This document shows, in pieces, positions 1-7,779 of a stretch of 64,000 nucleotides of DNA. Position 1 is the first letter of the stretch. Each line of letters opens with the position of its first letter. The position numbers and the translations under genes are program-made. The notes under the pieces are model-generated. The model was not told the origin of the DNA. It did not search any database and saw only the letters and a list, made by a program, of their open reading frames with translations. The stretch comes from Thermoanaerobaculia bacterium (GTDB lineage: Bacteria; Acidobacteriota; Thermoanaerobaculia; Multivoradales; J023): contig JAUIJL010000020.1 in assembly GCA_030431255.1 (NCBI GenBank), forward strand, positions 62,001 to 126,000, given 5' to 3'.

Positions 1-390
1 AATCCGGTTGCCGCCGCGGTCGCAACCACGGCCCTCGAGGTCCTGGTGGACGAAAACCTGGTCGAGAAATCCGCGGAGCTCGGCACCTACGCCATTGAGC
101 GTTTGAAGAAGCTCGAGACCGAAACCGACCACGTCAAAGAGGTTCGTGGCCGCGGGCTTTGGATCGGTGTGGAGCTGCACGCTTCCGCCGGTGGAGCGCG
201 CCGCTTCTGCGAGGCTCTCGAGGACCTGGGTGTCTTGTGCAAAGAAACCCACGATCATGTGATCCGCATCGCCCCGCCGCTGTCCATCAGCCGCGAGGAC
301 TTGGATTGGGGCCTGCAGATGATCGAGGACGTGTTGAAGGGCGAATCCTCCAAGGTCGAGAAAGAGGCCGAGGTCGCGGTCGCCGGTTGA
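1..390 (+). CDS. rocD: ornithine aminotransferase, C-terminal part (5' end outside window)
   Basis: This is the last 129 codons of a class III PLP-dependent aminotransferase. The reading frame is open from base 1, so the gene begins upstream of the window. The stretch CKETHDHVIRIAPPLSIS and the preceding RGRGLWIGVEL are characteristic of ornithine--oxo-acid transaminases, which move the delta-amino group of ornithine to 2-oxoglutarate and give glutamate semialdehyde for proline or glutamate metabolism in the cytosol. The catalytic lysine and most of the PLP pocket lie upstream and cannot be checked. The tail after ESSKVEKEAEVAVAG is slightly longer than in typical family members. A strong hairpin terminator follows. 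Other class III aminotransferases, such as acetylornithine aminotransferase, are less likely. Confidence 0.85.
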   Translation, partial: NPVAAAVATTALEVLVDENLVEKSAELGTYAIERLKKLETETDHVKEVRGRGLWIGVELHASAGGARRFCEALEDLGVLCKETHDHVIRIAPPLSISREDLDWGLQMIEDVLKGESSKVEKEAEVAVAG

Positions 391-442
391 TCCGGTCGCC
401 GTCTACGGGCGCCGTCTCCGGGGCGCTCAGCCCAGAAGTCGG

Positions 443-478
443 AAAAGCGGGATGGCCCTCGAGGGCGATCCCGCTTTT
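443..478. terminator. bidirectional intrinsic terminator
   Basis: An 18-base arm (443-460) is followed immediately by its near-perfect reverse complement (461-478), with one mismatch. The hairpin starts with AAAAGCGGG and ends with CCCGCTTTT followed by CTTTTC. With A-runs on one side and T-runs on the other, it can end transcription in both directions. It sits between the convergent rocD (+) and PilZ (-) genes. Confidence 0.88.
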
Positions 479-499
479 CTTTTCCGTCGATTCAGGAGC

Positions 500-2242
500 C
501 TACCGGCCGATGCGCACCAGGAATCGATTGCCTTCCGGCTTTACCGAAAGCACCCGGCTCTGGCGATCGGCCATGTCCATGACCAGATGAATCTCGTTTC
601 CCCGACGCTTTTTGTGCCAACCGAATCGAATCTGCCGAACCCCGCCCACACCGACCTGTAGGGTCGACAAGCTCGCCCGCCGGTCCACACCGAGCAATCG
701 CACGACCTCCCGGGGCGACTCTCCGTCCAAACGGAAGTGATTCACCCGTGCTGAAGACGCCGCTCCGTCGACGGTAATCGTCAACAGCAATCCCTGCCCC
801 TCGGCTCGCCAAGTCACGTCCGACAAGCTCTTGAACGCTTTTCCGCCGGCCGGACGGGAAGCGGTAGGAGGGGATGTCTGCCGAGGCTCAGGATCGGCGG
901 CCTTCGGCGGCGGTGTTTCAGCCGGAGCTCGCGAAGGCGAGGCGGACTGTCGCGGGGGGGGCGAGGATCCTGGGGACGGTTTGGATTGAGATTCCCCAGG
1001 ATCTGCTTGGGTGGGTGTGGCTTTCGCCGGCGACTCGTCGACTTTTGAGCTGCCTGGCGCTTGGTAAACGCTTCCCGGCGCCGCAGACTGTGTCGCCGGA
1101 GCTTCAGTGGGAGGCGGGGTTACTTGAGCTTGGCCGTCCGCGCTGGCCCATTCGAATAATTGATCGCTAAAGAGGTACCCCAAGGCCGCCGCCAGCACCA
1201 AGACCAAAGACGCGATCGGCAAGATCGGTAGATCCCTTTTGGGCGCCGGGCGGTGGTCAAAATGATCCTCGCCCAAATGTTGGAGATAGGGATCCGACGC
1301 GGCGTCCGAAGGCATGGGGGTCACCAGAGGTAGCTCGGGCTCATCGGCCATCTTCGGATCCAACGGCAGGTCCAGGGCGAAATCCTGGTCCTTCATGAAG
1401 ACGTTGGAGAGCGAGTCGACCTCAGACTCCAGGGGCGGCGGAGCGAGGGGAGATTCGGGAGCAGCTTCCACCCCCGCAAACGAAAGCTCCCCCGGTTGAT
1501 GTCCCACCGATGGGGAGGGCTCGTGGCCAGTAACCTTTGGGATGTCAGCCTTTGGGATGTCAGCCTTTGGGATGTCAGCCTTTGGGATGTCGAACGCCGT
1601 GGGATCCGAATCCCAATCATCGGGCAGCTCCGAGCCTTCCGACTGGAGATCCTGCTCCGAGGGGCTGTCGAGCCCCTCACCCGAATCGAAAATCGAGCGT
1701 TCTTTCATCCCCCCGGGCAAGGCATGATCGGATGCGGCCGGCTGAGGTGCGGCCGGCTGAGGTGCGGCCGGCTGAGGTGCGGCCGGCTGGGGCACCGGCG
1801 GACGAGCAACGACCGGTGGAATCACCATGTCGCCCGCGGAAGGACTGACTTCCTGAACCGGAGCCGGGTGACGACTGGCCAGTCGATCCTTGATGTGTCG
1901 ACTGACCAGTTTGAAAATCAGCTGACGGTCCCGTTGCTCCAGAAACTTGAACTTTAGGCCGAAGCCCATTTCTTTGCCCGGTCCGCCATCCGTGGCTCGG
2001 ATCCACATCACGTCCGCCAGCCCTCGAATCGCGGAGCCGTCCTCTAGACCGAGCTCGAATCGAGCGGTTTCCCCGGCCGCCCCCGCGCAGGCGCCGACCA
2101 CGAACATGCCGCCAATGGAAATGTTGCGGCATTCGCCCTCGGTCACCGCTTGCGACTTTTCGAATTGCAGGCGAACCCGTCGCTCGACGGGAGCGCGGGT
2201 GGCGTGGCGTTGTGGGGAATAGGCGTCGCTGCTATTGGCCAT
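500..2242 (-). CDS. PilZ-domain membrane protein with AMIN-like C-terminal domain
   Basis: The product is 580 residues. An N-terminal PilZ-type domain (about residues 10-120) shows the arginine cluster ERRVRLQF and the NISIGG motif, variants of the RxxxR and (D/N)xSxxG c-di-GMP contacts. A long low-complexity linker follows, with PAAPQ and IPKAD pentapeptide repeats, then one membrane segment near residues 338-358. A proline/serine-rich region precedes a C-terminal beta-rich domain (about 470-580) resembling the AMIN domain of PilQ and amidase-type proteins. This suggests c-di-GMP sensing in the cytoplasm coupled to an envelope-binding domain, perhaps for type IV pilus or gliding control (inference). 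A GTG at 2266 is the alternative start; neither has a convincing ribosome site. The gene converges on rocD. Confidence 0.72.
   Translation of the reverse strand: MANSSDAYSPQRHATRAPVERRVRLQFEKSQAVTEGECRNISIGGMFVVGACAGAAGETARFELGLEDGSAIRGLADVMWIRATDGGPGKEMGFGLKFKFLEQRDRQLIFKLVSRHIKDRLASRHPAPVQEVSPSAGDMVIPPVVARPPVPQPAAPQPAAPQPAAPQPAASDHALPGGMKERSIFDSGEGLDSPSEQDLQSEGSELPDDWDSDPTAFDIPKADIPKADIPKADIPKVTGHEPSPSVGHQPGELSFAGVEAAPESPLAPPPLESEVDSLSNVFMKDQDFALDLPLDPKMADEPELPLVTPMPSDAASDPYLQHLGEDHFDHRPAPKRDLPILPIASLVLVLAAALGYLFSDQLFEWASADGQAQVTPPPTEAPATQSAAPGSVYQAPGSSKVDESPAKATPTQADPGESQSKPSPGSSPPPRQSASPSRAPAETPPPKAADPEPRQTSPPTASRPAGGKAFKSLSDVTWRAEGQGLLLTITVDGAASSARVNHFRLDGESPREVVRLLGVDRRASLSTLQVGVGGVRQIRFGWHKKRRGNEIHLVMDMADRQSRVLSVKPEGNRFLVRIGR
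1536..1592. repeat. 15-bp in-frame tandem repeat, 4 units
   Basis: The unit TTTGGGATGTCAGCC (plus strand) is repeated about four times and encodes the IPKAD pentapeptides of the PilZ protein linker. The copies are nearly identical at DNA level, which points to recent slippage expansion. Confidence 0.9.
1734..1793. repeat. 15-bp in-frame tandem repeat, 4 units
   Basis: The unit GCGGCCGGCTGAGGT is repeated four times, the last copy slightly diverged. It encodes the PAAPQ repeats in the same PilZ protein linker. The sequence is unrelated to the second array in this gene. Confidence 0.9.
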
Positions 2243-2318
2243 GAAAATTTTATTCGGGTCTCGCACCGCATGTGCGGTAGATGCCGCATGCTATCGCATC
2301 GGCTATGATGAGCGGCCC

Positions 2319-2442
2319 GCAAAATTGCGGCGCTGTAAATTTATAGGGCTGCAATTTTGTAGTTCCGCAAAATTGCAACGCTGCAAAATTGCTGGGTTGT
2401 AAATTTACAGGGCTGCAAATTTGCAGGATTGCAAAATTGCAG
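2319..2442. repeat. eight-unit array of AT-rich palindromes with exact 16-bp period
   Basis: Eight short palindromic cores (types GCAAAATTGC, TGTAAATTTACA, GCAATTTTGT and CTGCAAATTTGCAG) follow one another between the PilZ gene and the NUDIX-MBL gene. Their centres lie at 2323.5, 2339.5, 2355.5, 2371.5, 2387.5, 2403.5, 2419.5 and 2435.5, so every step is exactly 16 bp. The cores vary in sequence while spacing and symmetry are kept. The array is far more AT-rich than its surroundings. Two members (2398-2409 and 2413-2426) are perfect palindromes. It has no spacers of CRISPR type. Possible roles are an iterated binding site for a dimeric protein or a hypervariable promoter element; neither is shown. 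Confidence 0.9.
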
Positions 2443-2466
2443 GCTCACAACCTTCGGACGACTACC

Positions 2467-4056
2467 GTGACCCACAAACCCCTCTACGAATCCATTCTCA
2501 GCACCCAGACCACCCTGCCGGAGACCAAGATCCGAGCTTCCGCCAGCATCGTGCCGTGGCGCTTGACCGAGGGAGGCAAGGTTCAGGTTTATTGGGTTCG
2601 AAGGTCTCGCACGATGCCGTTTATGGGGGGTTGGTACGCCTTTCCCGGCGGCGGGCTGTCCCGCAAGGACGCGGGGGTTCAGATCCACGGAGAGCCGAGC
2701 GGCTGCCCAGCGGGACAAATCACGCCGCCGACCGCAGATTCGAGCCCGGAAGCGCTTCCGGATTTGCCCGCGGACCTCATCCCCGGTCTAGCAGCTTGCG
2801 CTCTGCGGGAGCTCTTCGAGGAGACCGGCATTCTGCCGACCAGCTCGCCGATGGATCTTTCAACCACGGACCTGGCCGTCTACCGAGAAAGGCTGTTGGC
2901 CAAAGACCTCACTTTCGAAGAAATGGCAGAGCCTTTTTCGTGGCAACCCGATGCTACCCCCTTGGTTTTTGCCGGTCGCTGGCTGACCCCACCATTCGCT
3001 CCCATGCGTTTCGACAATCGGTTCTTCCTGCTCCACTGGCCCGCCGACGAGCCGATCCAGCCCACCATGATGGGCCGGGAGCTGGATCTCGGTGAATGGC
3101 TGGAGCCCGCCGCGGCCTATGATCGATGGCTTGCGGGGGAGGTGCTGGCCGCACCGCCGATTCTCCACATCCTGAAAGTCATGGCAGAGCATGGGCCACA
3201 CCGGGGGCTCGGTCGCCTCCGCTCCACGGAAGCGGCTAATTTCGGCCCTTTGAGACGCATCGAATTCCGCCCGGGAGTCGTGCTCTTCCCCCTCCGAACC
3301 CCGACCTTGCCGCCCGCCACTCACACCAACGCCTTCCTGCTCGGTCGCGGCGAAGCCGTGTTGATCGATCCCGCGACTCCGTTCGAGGACGAGCAACAAC
3401 GTCTGCTGGACGCTTTGGACGCGGCACGGGACCAGGGCTACTCCATTCGCGAGATTTGGCTCACCCACCATCACTCCGATCACATCGGAGCCGTGGAGGC
3501 AGTGCGTCGCCACCTCGATATCCCGGTGCTCGCCCATGCCGAAACGGGACGCCTGCTGTCCTCGCGGGGCATCTCCATCGATGGCGAGCTTTTCGACGGA
3601 CAACGGGTGGTTCTAGACGGCGCTCCACCCCTCTCGGTGACCGTCCACCACACCCCAGGACACGCCCCGGGTCACCTCTGCTTCTTCGACGATACTTTTC
3701 GGACCCTGATCGCGGGCGACTTGATCTCCACCCTCAGCACCATCGTGATCGATCCTCCCGAGGGCAATATGCACGACTATCTCGAATCCTTGGAACGGAT
3801 GGCCGCCCTCGACGCCCGCATCGTTTTCCCTTCCCATGGTCCCGGCACTTTGGAGCATCCGGAAAAGATGGACGCATACCGTTCCCATCGTTTGGAACGG
3901 GAGTCCATGGTTCTGGAGGCCCACCGCTCCGGCAAAACCACGCCGTCGGAGATGGTCGCCGAGGTGTATGCGGACGTCCCCCCTTTCGTGCATCCCATCG
4001 CCATGCGCCAAATTCAGGCCCATTTGGATCGCCTGAGGGCCTTGGGACAGATCTGA
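2467..4056 (+). CDS. NUDIX hydrolase - metallo-beta-lactamase fusion protein
   Basis: The product is 529 residues from a GTG start; an upstream in-frame start would fall inside the palindrome array and add junk residues. The N-terminal NUDIX domain resembles NUDT19/RP2-type proteins: FPGGGLSRKD, then a long insertion, then the Nudix helix core RELFEETG near residue 115. The second half is an MBL-fold hydrolase with metal ligands H334, H336, D338 and H339 (THHHSDH), then HTPGH, GDLIS and SHGPG motifs, ending in a LACTB2-type winged helix. NUDIX domains cleave nucleoside diphosphate derivatives such as CoA; the LACTB2 type includes nucleases and thioesterase-like hydrolases. A combined CoA or nucleotide clean-up role is inference. 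There is a single weak upstream purine tract and no obvious partner gene. Confidence 0.85.
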   Translation: MTHKPLYESILSTQTTLPETKIRASASIVPWRLTEGGKVQVYWVRRSRTMPFMGGWYAFPGGGLSRKDAGVQIHGEPSGCPAGQITPPTADSSPEALPDLPADLIPGLAACALRELFEETGILPTSSPMDLSTTDLAVYRERLLAKDLTFEEMAEPFSWQPDATPLVFAGRWLTPPFAPMRFDNRFFLLHWPADEPIQPTMMGRELDLGEWLEPAAAYDRWLAGEVLAAPPILHILKVMAEHGPHRGLGRLRSTEAANFGPLRRIEFRPGVVLFPLRTPTLPPATHTNAFLLGRGEAVLIDPATPFEDEQQRLLDALDAARDQGYSIREIWLTHHHSDHIGAVEAVRRHLDIPVLAHAETGRLLSSRGISIDGELFDGQRVVLDGAPPLSVTVHHTPGHAPGHLCFFDDTFRTLIAGDLISTLSTIVIDPPEGNMHDYLESLERMAALDARIVFPSHGPGTLEHPEKMDAYRSHRLERESMVLEAHRSGKTTPSEMVAEVYADVPPFVHPIAMRQIQAHLDRLRALGQI

Positions 4057-4114
4057 AGCCGCATCAACCTCTTGCATTCCAGCAGCCTACTCTCAGCAAA
4101 AATTTCTTGAACAT

Positions 4115-5140
4115 TTGACAACATCCTCGCCAGAAGACAAACTTACGCCTAATTTTCACCCATCTCGTGAGGACCGAGCCATTCCCAAAAGCGACTACGA
4201 CAGCCCATGGAAAGAAATCCTGGAGCTCTACTTAGAGGAGTTTTTCGGCTTCTATTTCCCGAGCATCCACACAGAAATCGACTGGAGCCGCCCGCCGATC
4301 AGCCTAGACAAAGAGCTGCTTAAGATCTATCCAGACTCTGAGGTCTCGAATCGGTTGGCCGACAAGCTATTTCAAGTTTGGACCCTCGACGGTGAGCCTT
4401 TCGACGTCATCGTAAACGTTGAAATCCAGGCCCAGAACGACCGGAGCTTTGCCGAGAGAGTTTTCATCTACAATTACCGAACTTTCGATCGGTTTAGGAG
4501 ACCGGTCGTTTCAGTCGCCCTCCTGTGTGACACCGACCGAAATTTTCACCCTAAAAGCTTCACAGCTTGCGACCTTTGGGGGTGTCGTCTCCATCTCGAT
4601 TTTCCGACGGCAAAGTTGCTGGAGTACAATAGCCGATGGAACGAGCTGGAGAGAAATCCCAATCCCTTTGCAGTGGTTTCCATGGCTCATCTTAAGACCC
4701 AGGCGACTCACTCCCAGCCCGAAGAGCGCTTTCGTTGGAAAATCCGTTTGATCAGAGGTCTCTATGACCGAGGATATTCAAAGCGAGATGTCGTCAGCCT
4801 TTTTAGATTCATTGATTGGATCATGTCTCTACCGGCAGAGCTGAGTCACCGAGTCAAAGAAACCGTCCGTGAAATTGAAACGGAGAAAAACGTGCAGTAC
4901 GTCACCAGCATCGAACGCCTAGCGGGAGAAGAGGGCATGCAGAAGGGCATGCAGAAGGGCATGCAGGAAGGCATCCGAAAAGGGGAATCTCGCTTGTTGA
5001 AAGCTCTCCTGAGCAGCGCCTTCGGACGACTACCCAGCCAGCTGGAAGAGCGACTCGAACAAGCCAGTCCCGATGAAATCGAACGGTGGGCGATTCGGGC
5101 TCGAACCGCCGACTCTCTAGACGAGGTCTTCGAGCGGTAG
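4115..5140 (+). CDS. Rpn/PD-(D/E)XK-family nuclease with DUF4351 tail
   Basis: This 341-residue protein is related to the Rpn (recombination-promoting nuclease) or PDDEXK-type putative transposase family. The core holds the pattern DVIVNVEIQAQ, giving the D...ExQ catalytic signature around residues 98-108, followed by FAERVFIYNYRTFD. The C-terminus, from about residue 290, is a DUF4351 helical domain (LLSSAFGRLPSQLEERL). Between them lies a short repeat of KGMQ units. The likely start is TTG with no clear ribosome site, so the N-terminus is uncertain. Such genes move between genomes and often occur in many copies. No terminal inverted repeats flank it here, so it is not annotated as an insertion sequence. 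Confidence 0.78.
   Translation: MTTSSPEDKLTPNFHPSREDRAIPKSDYDSPWKEILELYLEEFFGFYFPSIHTEIDWSRPPISLDKELLKIYPDSEVSNRLADKLFQVWTLDGEPFDVIVNVEIQAQNDRSFAERVFIYNYRTFDRFRRPVVSVALLCDTDRNFHPKSFTACDLWGCRLHLDFPTAKLLEYNSRWNELERNPNPFAVVSMAHLKTQATHSQPEERFRWKIRLIRGLYDRGYSKRDVVSLFRFIDWIMSLPAELSHRVKETVREIETEKNVQYVTSIERLAGEEGMQKGMQKGMQEGIRKGESRLLKALLSSAFGRLPSQLEERLEQASPDEIERWAIRARTADSLDEVFER
4937..4972. repeat. 12-bp in-frame tandem repeat, 3 units
   Basis: Three copies of ATGCAGAAGGGC (the last with two changes) encode MQKG repeats in the Rpn-type protein, in the linker before the DUF4351 domain. Confidence 0.85.
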
Positions 5141-5156
5141 CCGTCGGCTGATTCGC

Positions 5157-6110
5157 CTATCCGACGGAATCCCTGAGCTTTCGGCGAGCCCAGGTCGAGA
5201 GGCCGTCGCCACATAGGACCAACACCCCTCCGCAGAGGATCAAGAAGACCATTTCGTCGAGATGCTGACGCGCCCGAGCGTCTTGGATCCAATAGCCGAG
5301 AGAAGCCACGCCCAACATGCCGAGCACCGTGGCTTCGCGGACGCAGGTCTCCCAGCGATAGAAGAAATACAAGAGCCAGCGTCCCGAGACTTCCGGCACC
5401 ACTTGAGCCCAAACTATTTGCAGGCGATCAGCCCCGAGGCCCCGCAATGCCTCACCCCGACGAGGGTCCAGGTTGTCGACCGCCTCCGCGCCTAGGCGAG
5501 ACAGAATGCCGGCATTGTGCATCGCGAGGGCCAACACGACCGCCCACGCGCTCGGTCCGATGAGCGCGACGAAGAAAAAAGCCGCCACATATTCAGGTAC
5601 CGCCCGCATCCCCAGGGCCGCGCCGCGAGCCGAGGCTCGAACTATCCACCAGAGCTTGCGGGACGCCCCGGTCGTCACGGACGGCGAGCTCGATCCGAAA
5701 GGATCCGCGGATGCCACCCGCCGGCTAGAAGCCAATCCACCGACCATCGCCCACAGGCCCGCCGCCGCCATCGCGACCACCGACATCAAGAGGGTGATCC
5801 ACGTGGCCTCCAGCGCCCTGCCCAGCTGCCCAACACCCCAGGCCCTAAGCCTCGGCAAGAGCCCTGTGTCGCCTTGCCCGACGGTTCCGGACATCCCGTG
5901 CTGTTGGAGAGGATAGGGAAGGATCTCGAAGGCGAAGCGGCGAACATTGGACCACCGGTCGGTTTCGAAGAGCCCGCCGACCTGAAGATCACCGGCGAGC
6001 CAAGAGAAAACGGTCGCCACCATCAGCAGCAGCAATGAGACTCGGGAGAAAGTATCTCGAGGCCGATGCCGCCACAAACGGTCGATGCTTCGACGGGAAT
6101 CTTCCTTCAC
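5157..6110 (-). CDS. PhnE-type ABC transporter permease, second copy
   Basis: The product is 317 residues with several hydrophobic segments. The binding-protein-dependent permease EAA-type loop appears as ALRGLGADRLQIVWAQVVPE, the cytoplasmic loop that contacts the ATPase. The GTG start at 6110 has GGAGG eight bases upstream and overlaps the stop codon of the preceding permease as GTGA. The gene is last in the selD-phnD-phnC-phnE-phnE order on the minus strand. With its partner it would form the heterodimeric membrane channel of a phosphonate-family importer. Given co-transcription with a selenoprotein selD, selenium oxyanion import is the preferred role (inference); phosphonate or phosphite import is the alternative. 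Confidence 0.82.
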   Translation of the reverse strand: MKEDSRRSIDRLWRHRPRDTFSRVSLLLLMVATVFSWLAGDLQVGGLFETDRWSNVRRFAFEILPYPLQQHGMSGTVGQGDTGLLPRLRAWGVGQLGRALEATWITLLMSVVAMAAAGLWAMVGGLASSRRVASADPFGSSSPSVTTGASRKLWWIVRASARGAALGMRAVPEYVAAFFFVALIGPSAWAVVLALAMHNAGILSRLGAEAVDNLDPRRGEALRGLGADRLQIVWAQVVPEVSGRWLLYFFYRWETCVREATVLGMLGVASLGYWIQDARARQHLDEMVFLILCGGVLVLCGDGLSTWARRKLRDSVG

Positions 6111-6949
6111 CCCACCCACCTCCGCCGTAGGGACGCGCTCCAGACCTCGAGCATCGCGACCATCACGAACATCACGTAGAGATGGGTCCACATCTCACGG
6201 TAGTGAAGATTTTCGAAGGCCACCGCCACGTAATAGCCTAGGGTCGGGAATCCGAAGAACCCCAACACCGCCGACGACCTCAAGGCGCATTCCAGACGGT
6301 AGACGGCATAGGCCCCCAAGTCCGGCAGGGCTGCCGGCAGCAGGCCCCAACACACCTGCCCCAGAGGTCCCGCTCCGGCCCCGGCCAAGGCAAATGTGGC
6401 GGACTGGGGTGATTCGTCCAGCAGCTCCGAGAACACCTTGGCAAAGATGCCCGCGAACGGGATGGCCATGGCCAAGACGGCTGTGCCGTTGGACAAGCCT
6501 AGGGCGGCCAGCAAGACCACCGCCCACAGGAGCTCGTGAATCGATCGCAACGCCGCTGACAGCCATCGCGCACACCGGCGGCAGGTCCCGGGTCGTCGGC
6601 CCAATAGCCTCCAAAACACCTCAGATGCCATCAAGCCCAACGGCAGACCCCAGAGCAAGGCCAGGCTGCACCCGGCCAAAGCGAAAGTGACGGTGCGTTG
6701 AGCCGCCCCCAAAGCCTCGCTGAGCACGGAGCCCTCACCTCGCCCGGCCGTTTCGAAGCCGGCTTCCGGCGACAAGGTTGGGCTCAGCGCCGCCCGAAGC
6801 ATCTCACCGGCCAACGCCCAGCCGCCGTCCGTCGGCCACCGAGGCGGCGAGCCGACCATCAACCCCCAGGCCGCCAAGGCTCCAAGGGCGAGGATAGCCC
6901 CAAAGACGCGTGCCCGGAACGACCATGTCCATCTCCGACCGACCGTCAC
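6107..6949 (-). CDS. PhnE-type ABC transporter permease, first copy
   Basis: This 280-residue inner-membrane permease of the PhnE family has at least five hydrophobic stretches and a family-typical loop near ALAGAGAGPLGQVCWGLLPA. The start is GTG, overlapping the PhnC stop by four bases (GTGA), so the two are translationally coupled. Together with the next gene it forms the transmembrane part of the importer. Tandem permease genes are common in phosphonate-type systems. The substrate cannot be read from the permease; the gene context with selD suggests selenite or selenate. Confidence 0.82.
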   Translation of the reverse strand: MTVGRRWTWSFRARVFGAILALGALAAWGLMVGSPPRWPTDGGWALAGEMLRAALSPTLSPEAGFETAGRGEGSVLSEALGAAQRTVTFALAGCSLALLWGLPLGLMASEVFWRLLGRRPGTCRRCARWLSAALRSIHELLWAVVLLAALGLSNGTAVLAMAIPFAGIFAKVFSELLDESPQSATFALAGAGAGPLGQVCWGLLPAALPDLGAYAVYRLECALRSSAVLGFFGFPTLGYYVAVAFENLHYREMWTHLYVMFVMVAMLEVWSASLRRRWVG

Positions 6950-7779
6950 GGCAAGCCCGCTTCCTCTGCTCCATCGCTCTCCGCTACCCCGTCACCGCGA
7001 AAGAGAGCCCTGAGCTCGGCGGACGTGACCTCAGAGGTCGGACGATCGAAAGCGATTCGACCGCCGGCCACGCCGATCAAGCGGGGGAAGAGCCGCCGGG
7101 CCAGCTCCACATCGTGCAAGCTGGCTAGGAATGCGGCGCCACGGTCCGCAGCTTCTTCCCGCATCAAATGCAGGACCGCTTCGGCTCGTGCCGGGTCGAG
7201 ACTGGCGACCGGCTCGTCCGCCAACAGCAGACGTCCCCGTTGAAAAAGGGCACGGGCCACGGCCACCCGCTGCTGCTGCCCGCCGGAAAGCCGATCCGTC
7301 CGCTGATAGAGCTTCTCCTCTAGCTCCAATCGCTCGAGCAGCTCAAAGGCTTCCACGGTCAGCTCCCGGGACGGCATCATCAAATTTCGAATCGTCGAGA
7401 AGAGCGACATGGACCCCAGGCGACCGCTGAGCACGTTTTGGATCACCCTCAGCTGGGGAACGAGCCGGAAGTTCTGGAAGACGAATCCGATTTGAGACCT
7501 GAGGGCCCGCGCCTTCGACGCCGGGCTCCCAGAAGCCCACACATGCTCTCGGCCATCGGCTTCCGTCCAACGCGCCGAGCCAGAGGTCGGCATCCACGAC
7601 GCGGCACACACTCGCAGCAGTGTGGTTTTGCCCGCTCCGCTCGGACCGACCAAGGCGGCGACCGAGCCCGATTCGAGGTCTAAGCCCACCCCGTCCAAAG
7701 CTCGGGAGCCGTCGGCATAGTCGAAGGTCACGTTTCGCAAGCGGAGGCCGAGGCCGACCCCCGCCTCAGCCGCGATCAT
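6946..7779 (-). CDS. PhnC-type ABC transporter ATP-binding protein
   Basis: This 277-residue cytoplasmic ATPase carries all ABC motifs: Walker A GPSGAGKTTLL near residue 42, the Q-loop at GFVFQNF, signature LSGGQQQRVAVARAL, Walker B LLLADEP and the switch histidine in SLHDVELA. The length and the spacing around the Q-loop fit PhnC, the phosphonate-family subgroup. Its ATG overlaps the stop of the binding-protein gene (ATGA) and its own stop overlaps the first permease. It powers uptake by the PhnD/PhnE-type proteins encoded on either side. Confidence 0.88.
   Translation of the reverse strand: MIAAEAGVGLGLRLRNVTFDYADGSRALDGVGLDLESGSVAALVGPSGAGKTTLLRVCAASWMPTSGSARWTEADGREHVWASGSPASKARALRSQIGFVFQNFRLVPQLRVIQNVLSGRLGSMSLFSTIRNLMMPSRELTVEAFELLERLELEEKLYQRTDRLSGGQQQRVAVARALFQRGRLLLADEPVASLDPARAEAVLHLMREEAADRGAAFLASLHDVELARRLFPRLIGVAGGRIAFDRPTSEVTSAELRALFRGDGVAESDGAEEAGLP

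Noticed and set aside
2319-2442. CRISPR array
   Set aside because: The 16-bp period leaves no room for spacers. The units are palindromic variants of each other and no cas genes are present.
4115-5140. Insertion sequence
   Set aside because: The Rpn-type protein is sometimes labelled transposase, but no terminal inverted repeats or target duplication were found at its borders.
5141-5167. Terminator between the Rpn-type gene and the second permease
   Set aside because: A 7-bp inverted repeat CCGTCGG/CCGACGG exists, but the loop is 13 bases, there is no T-run, and its right arm lies in the coding end of the permease.
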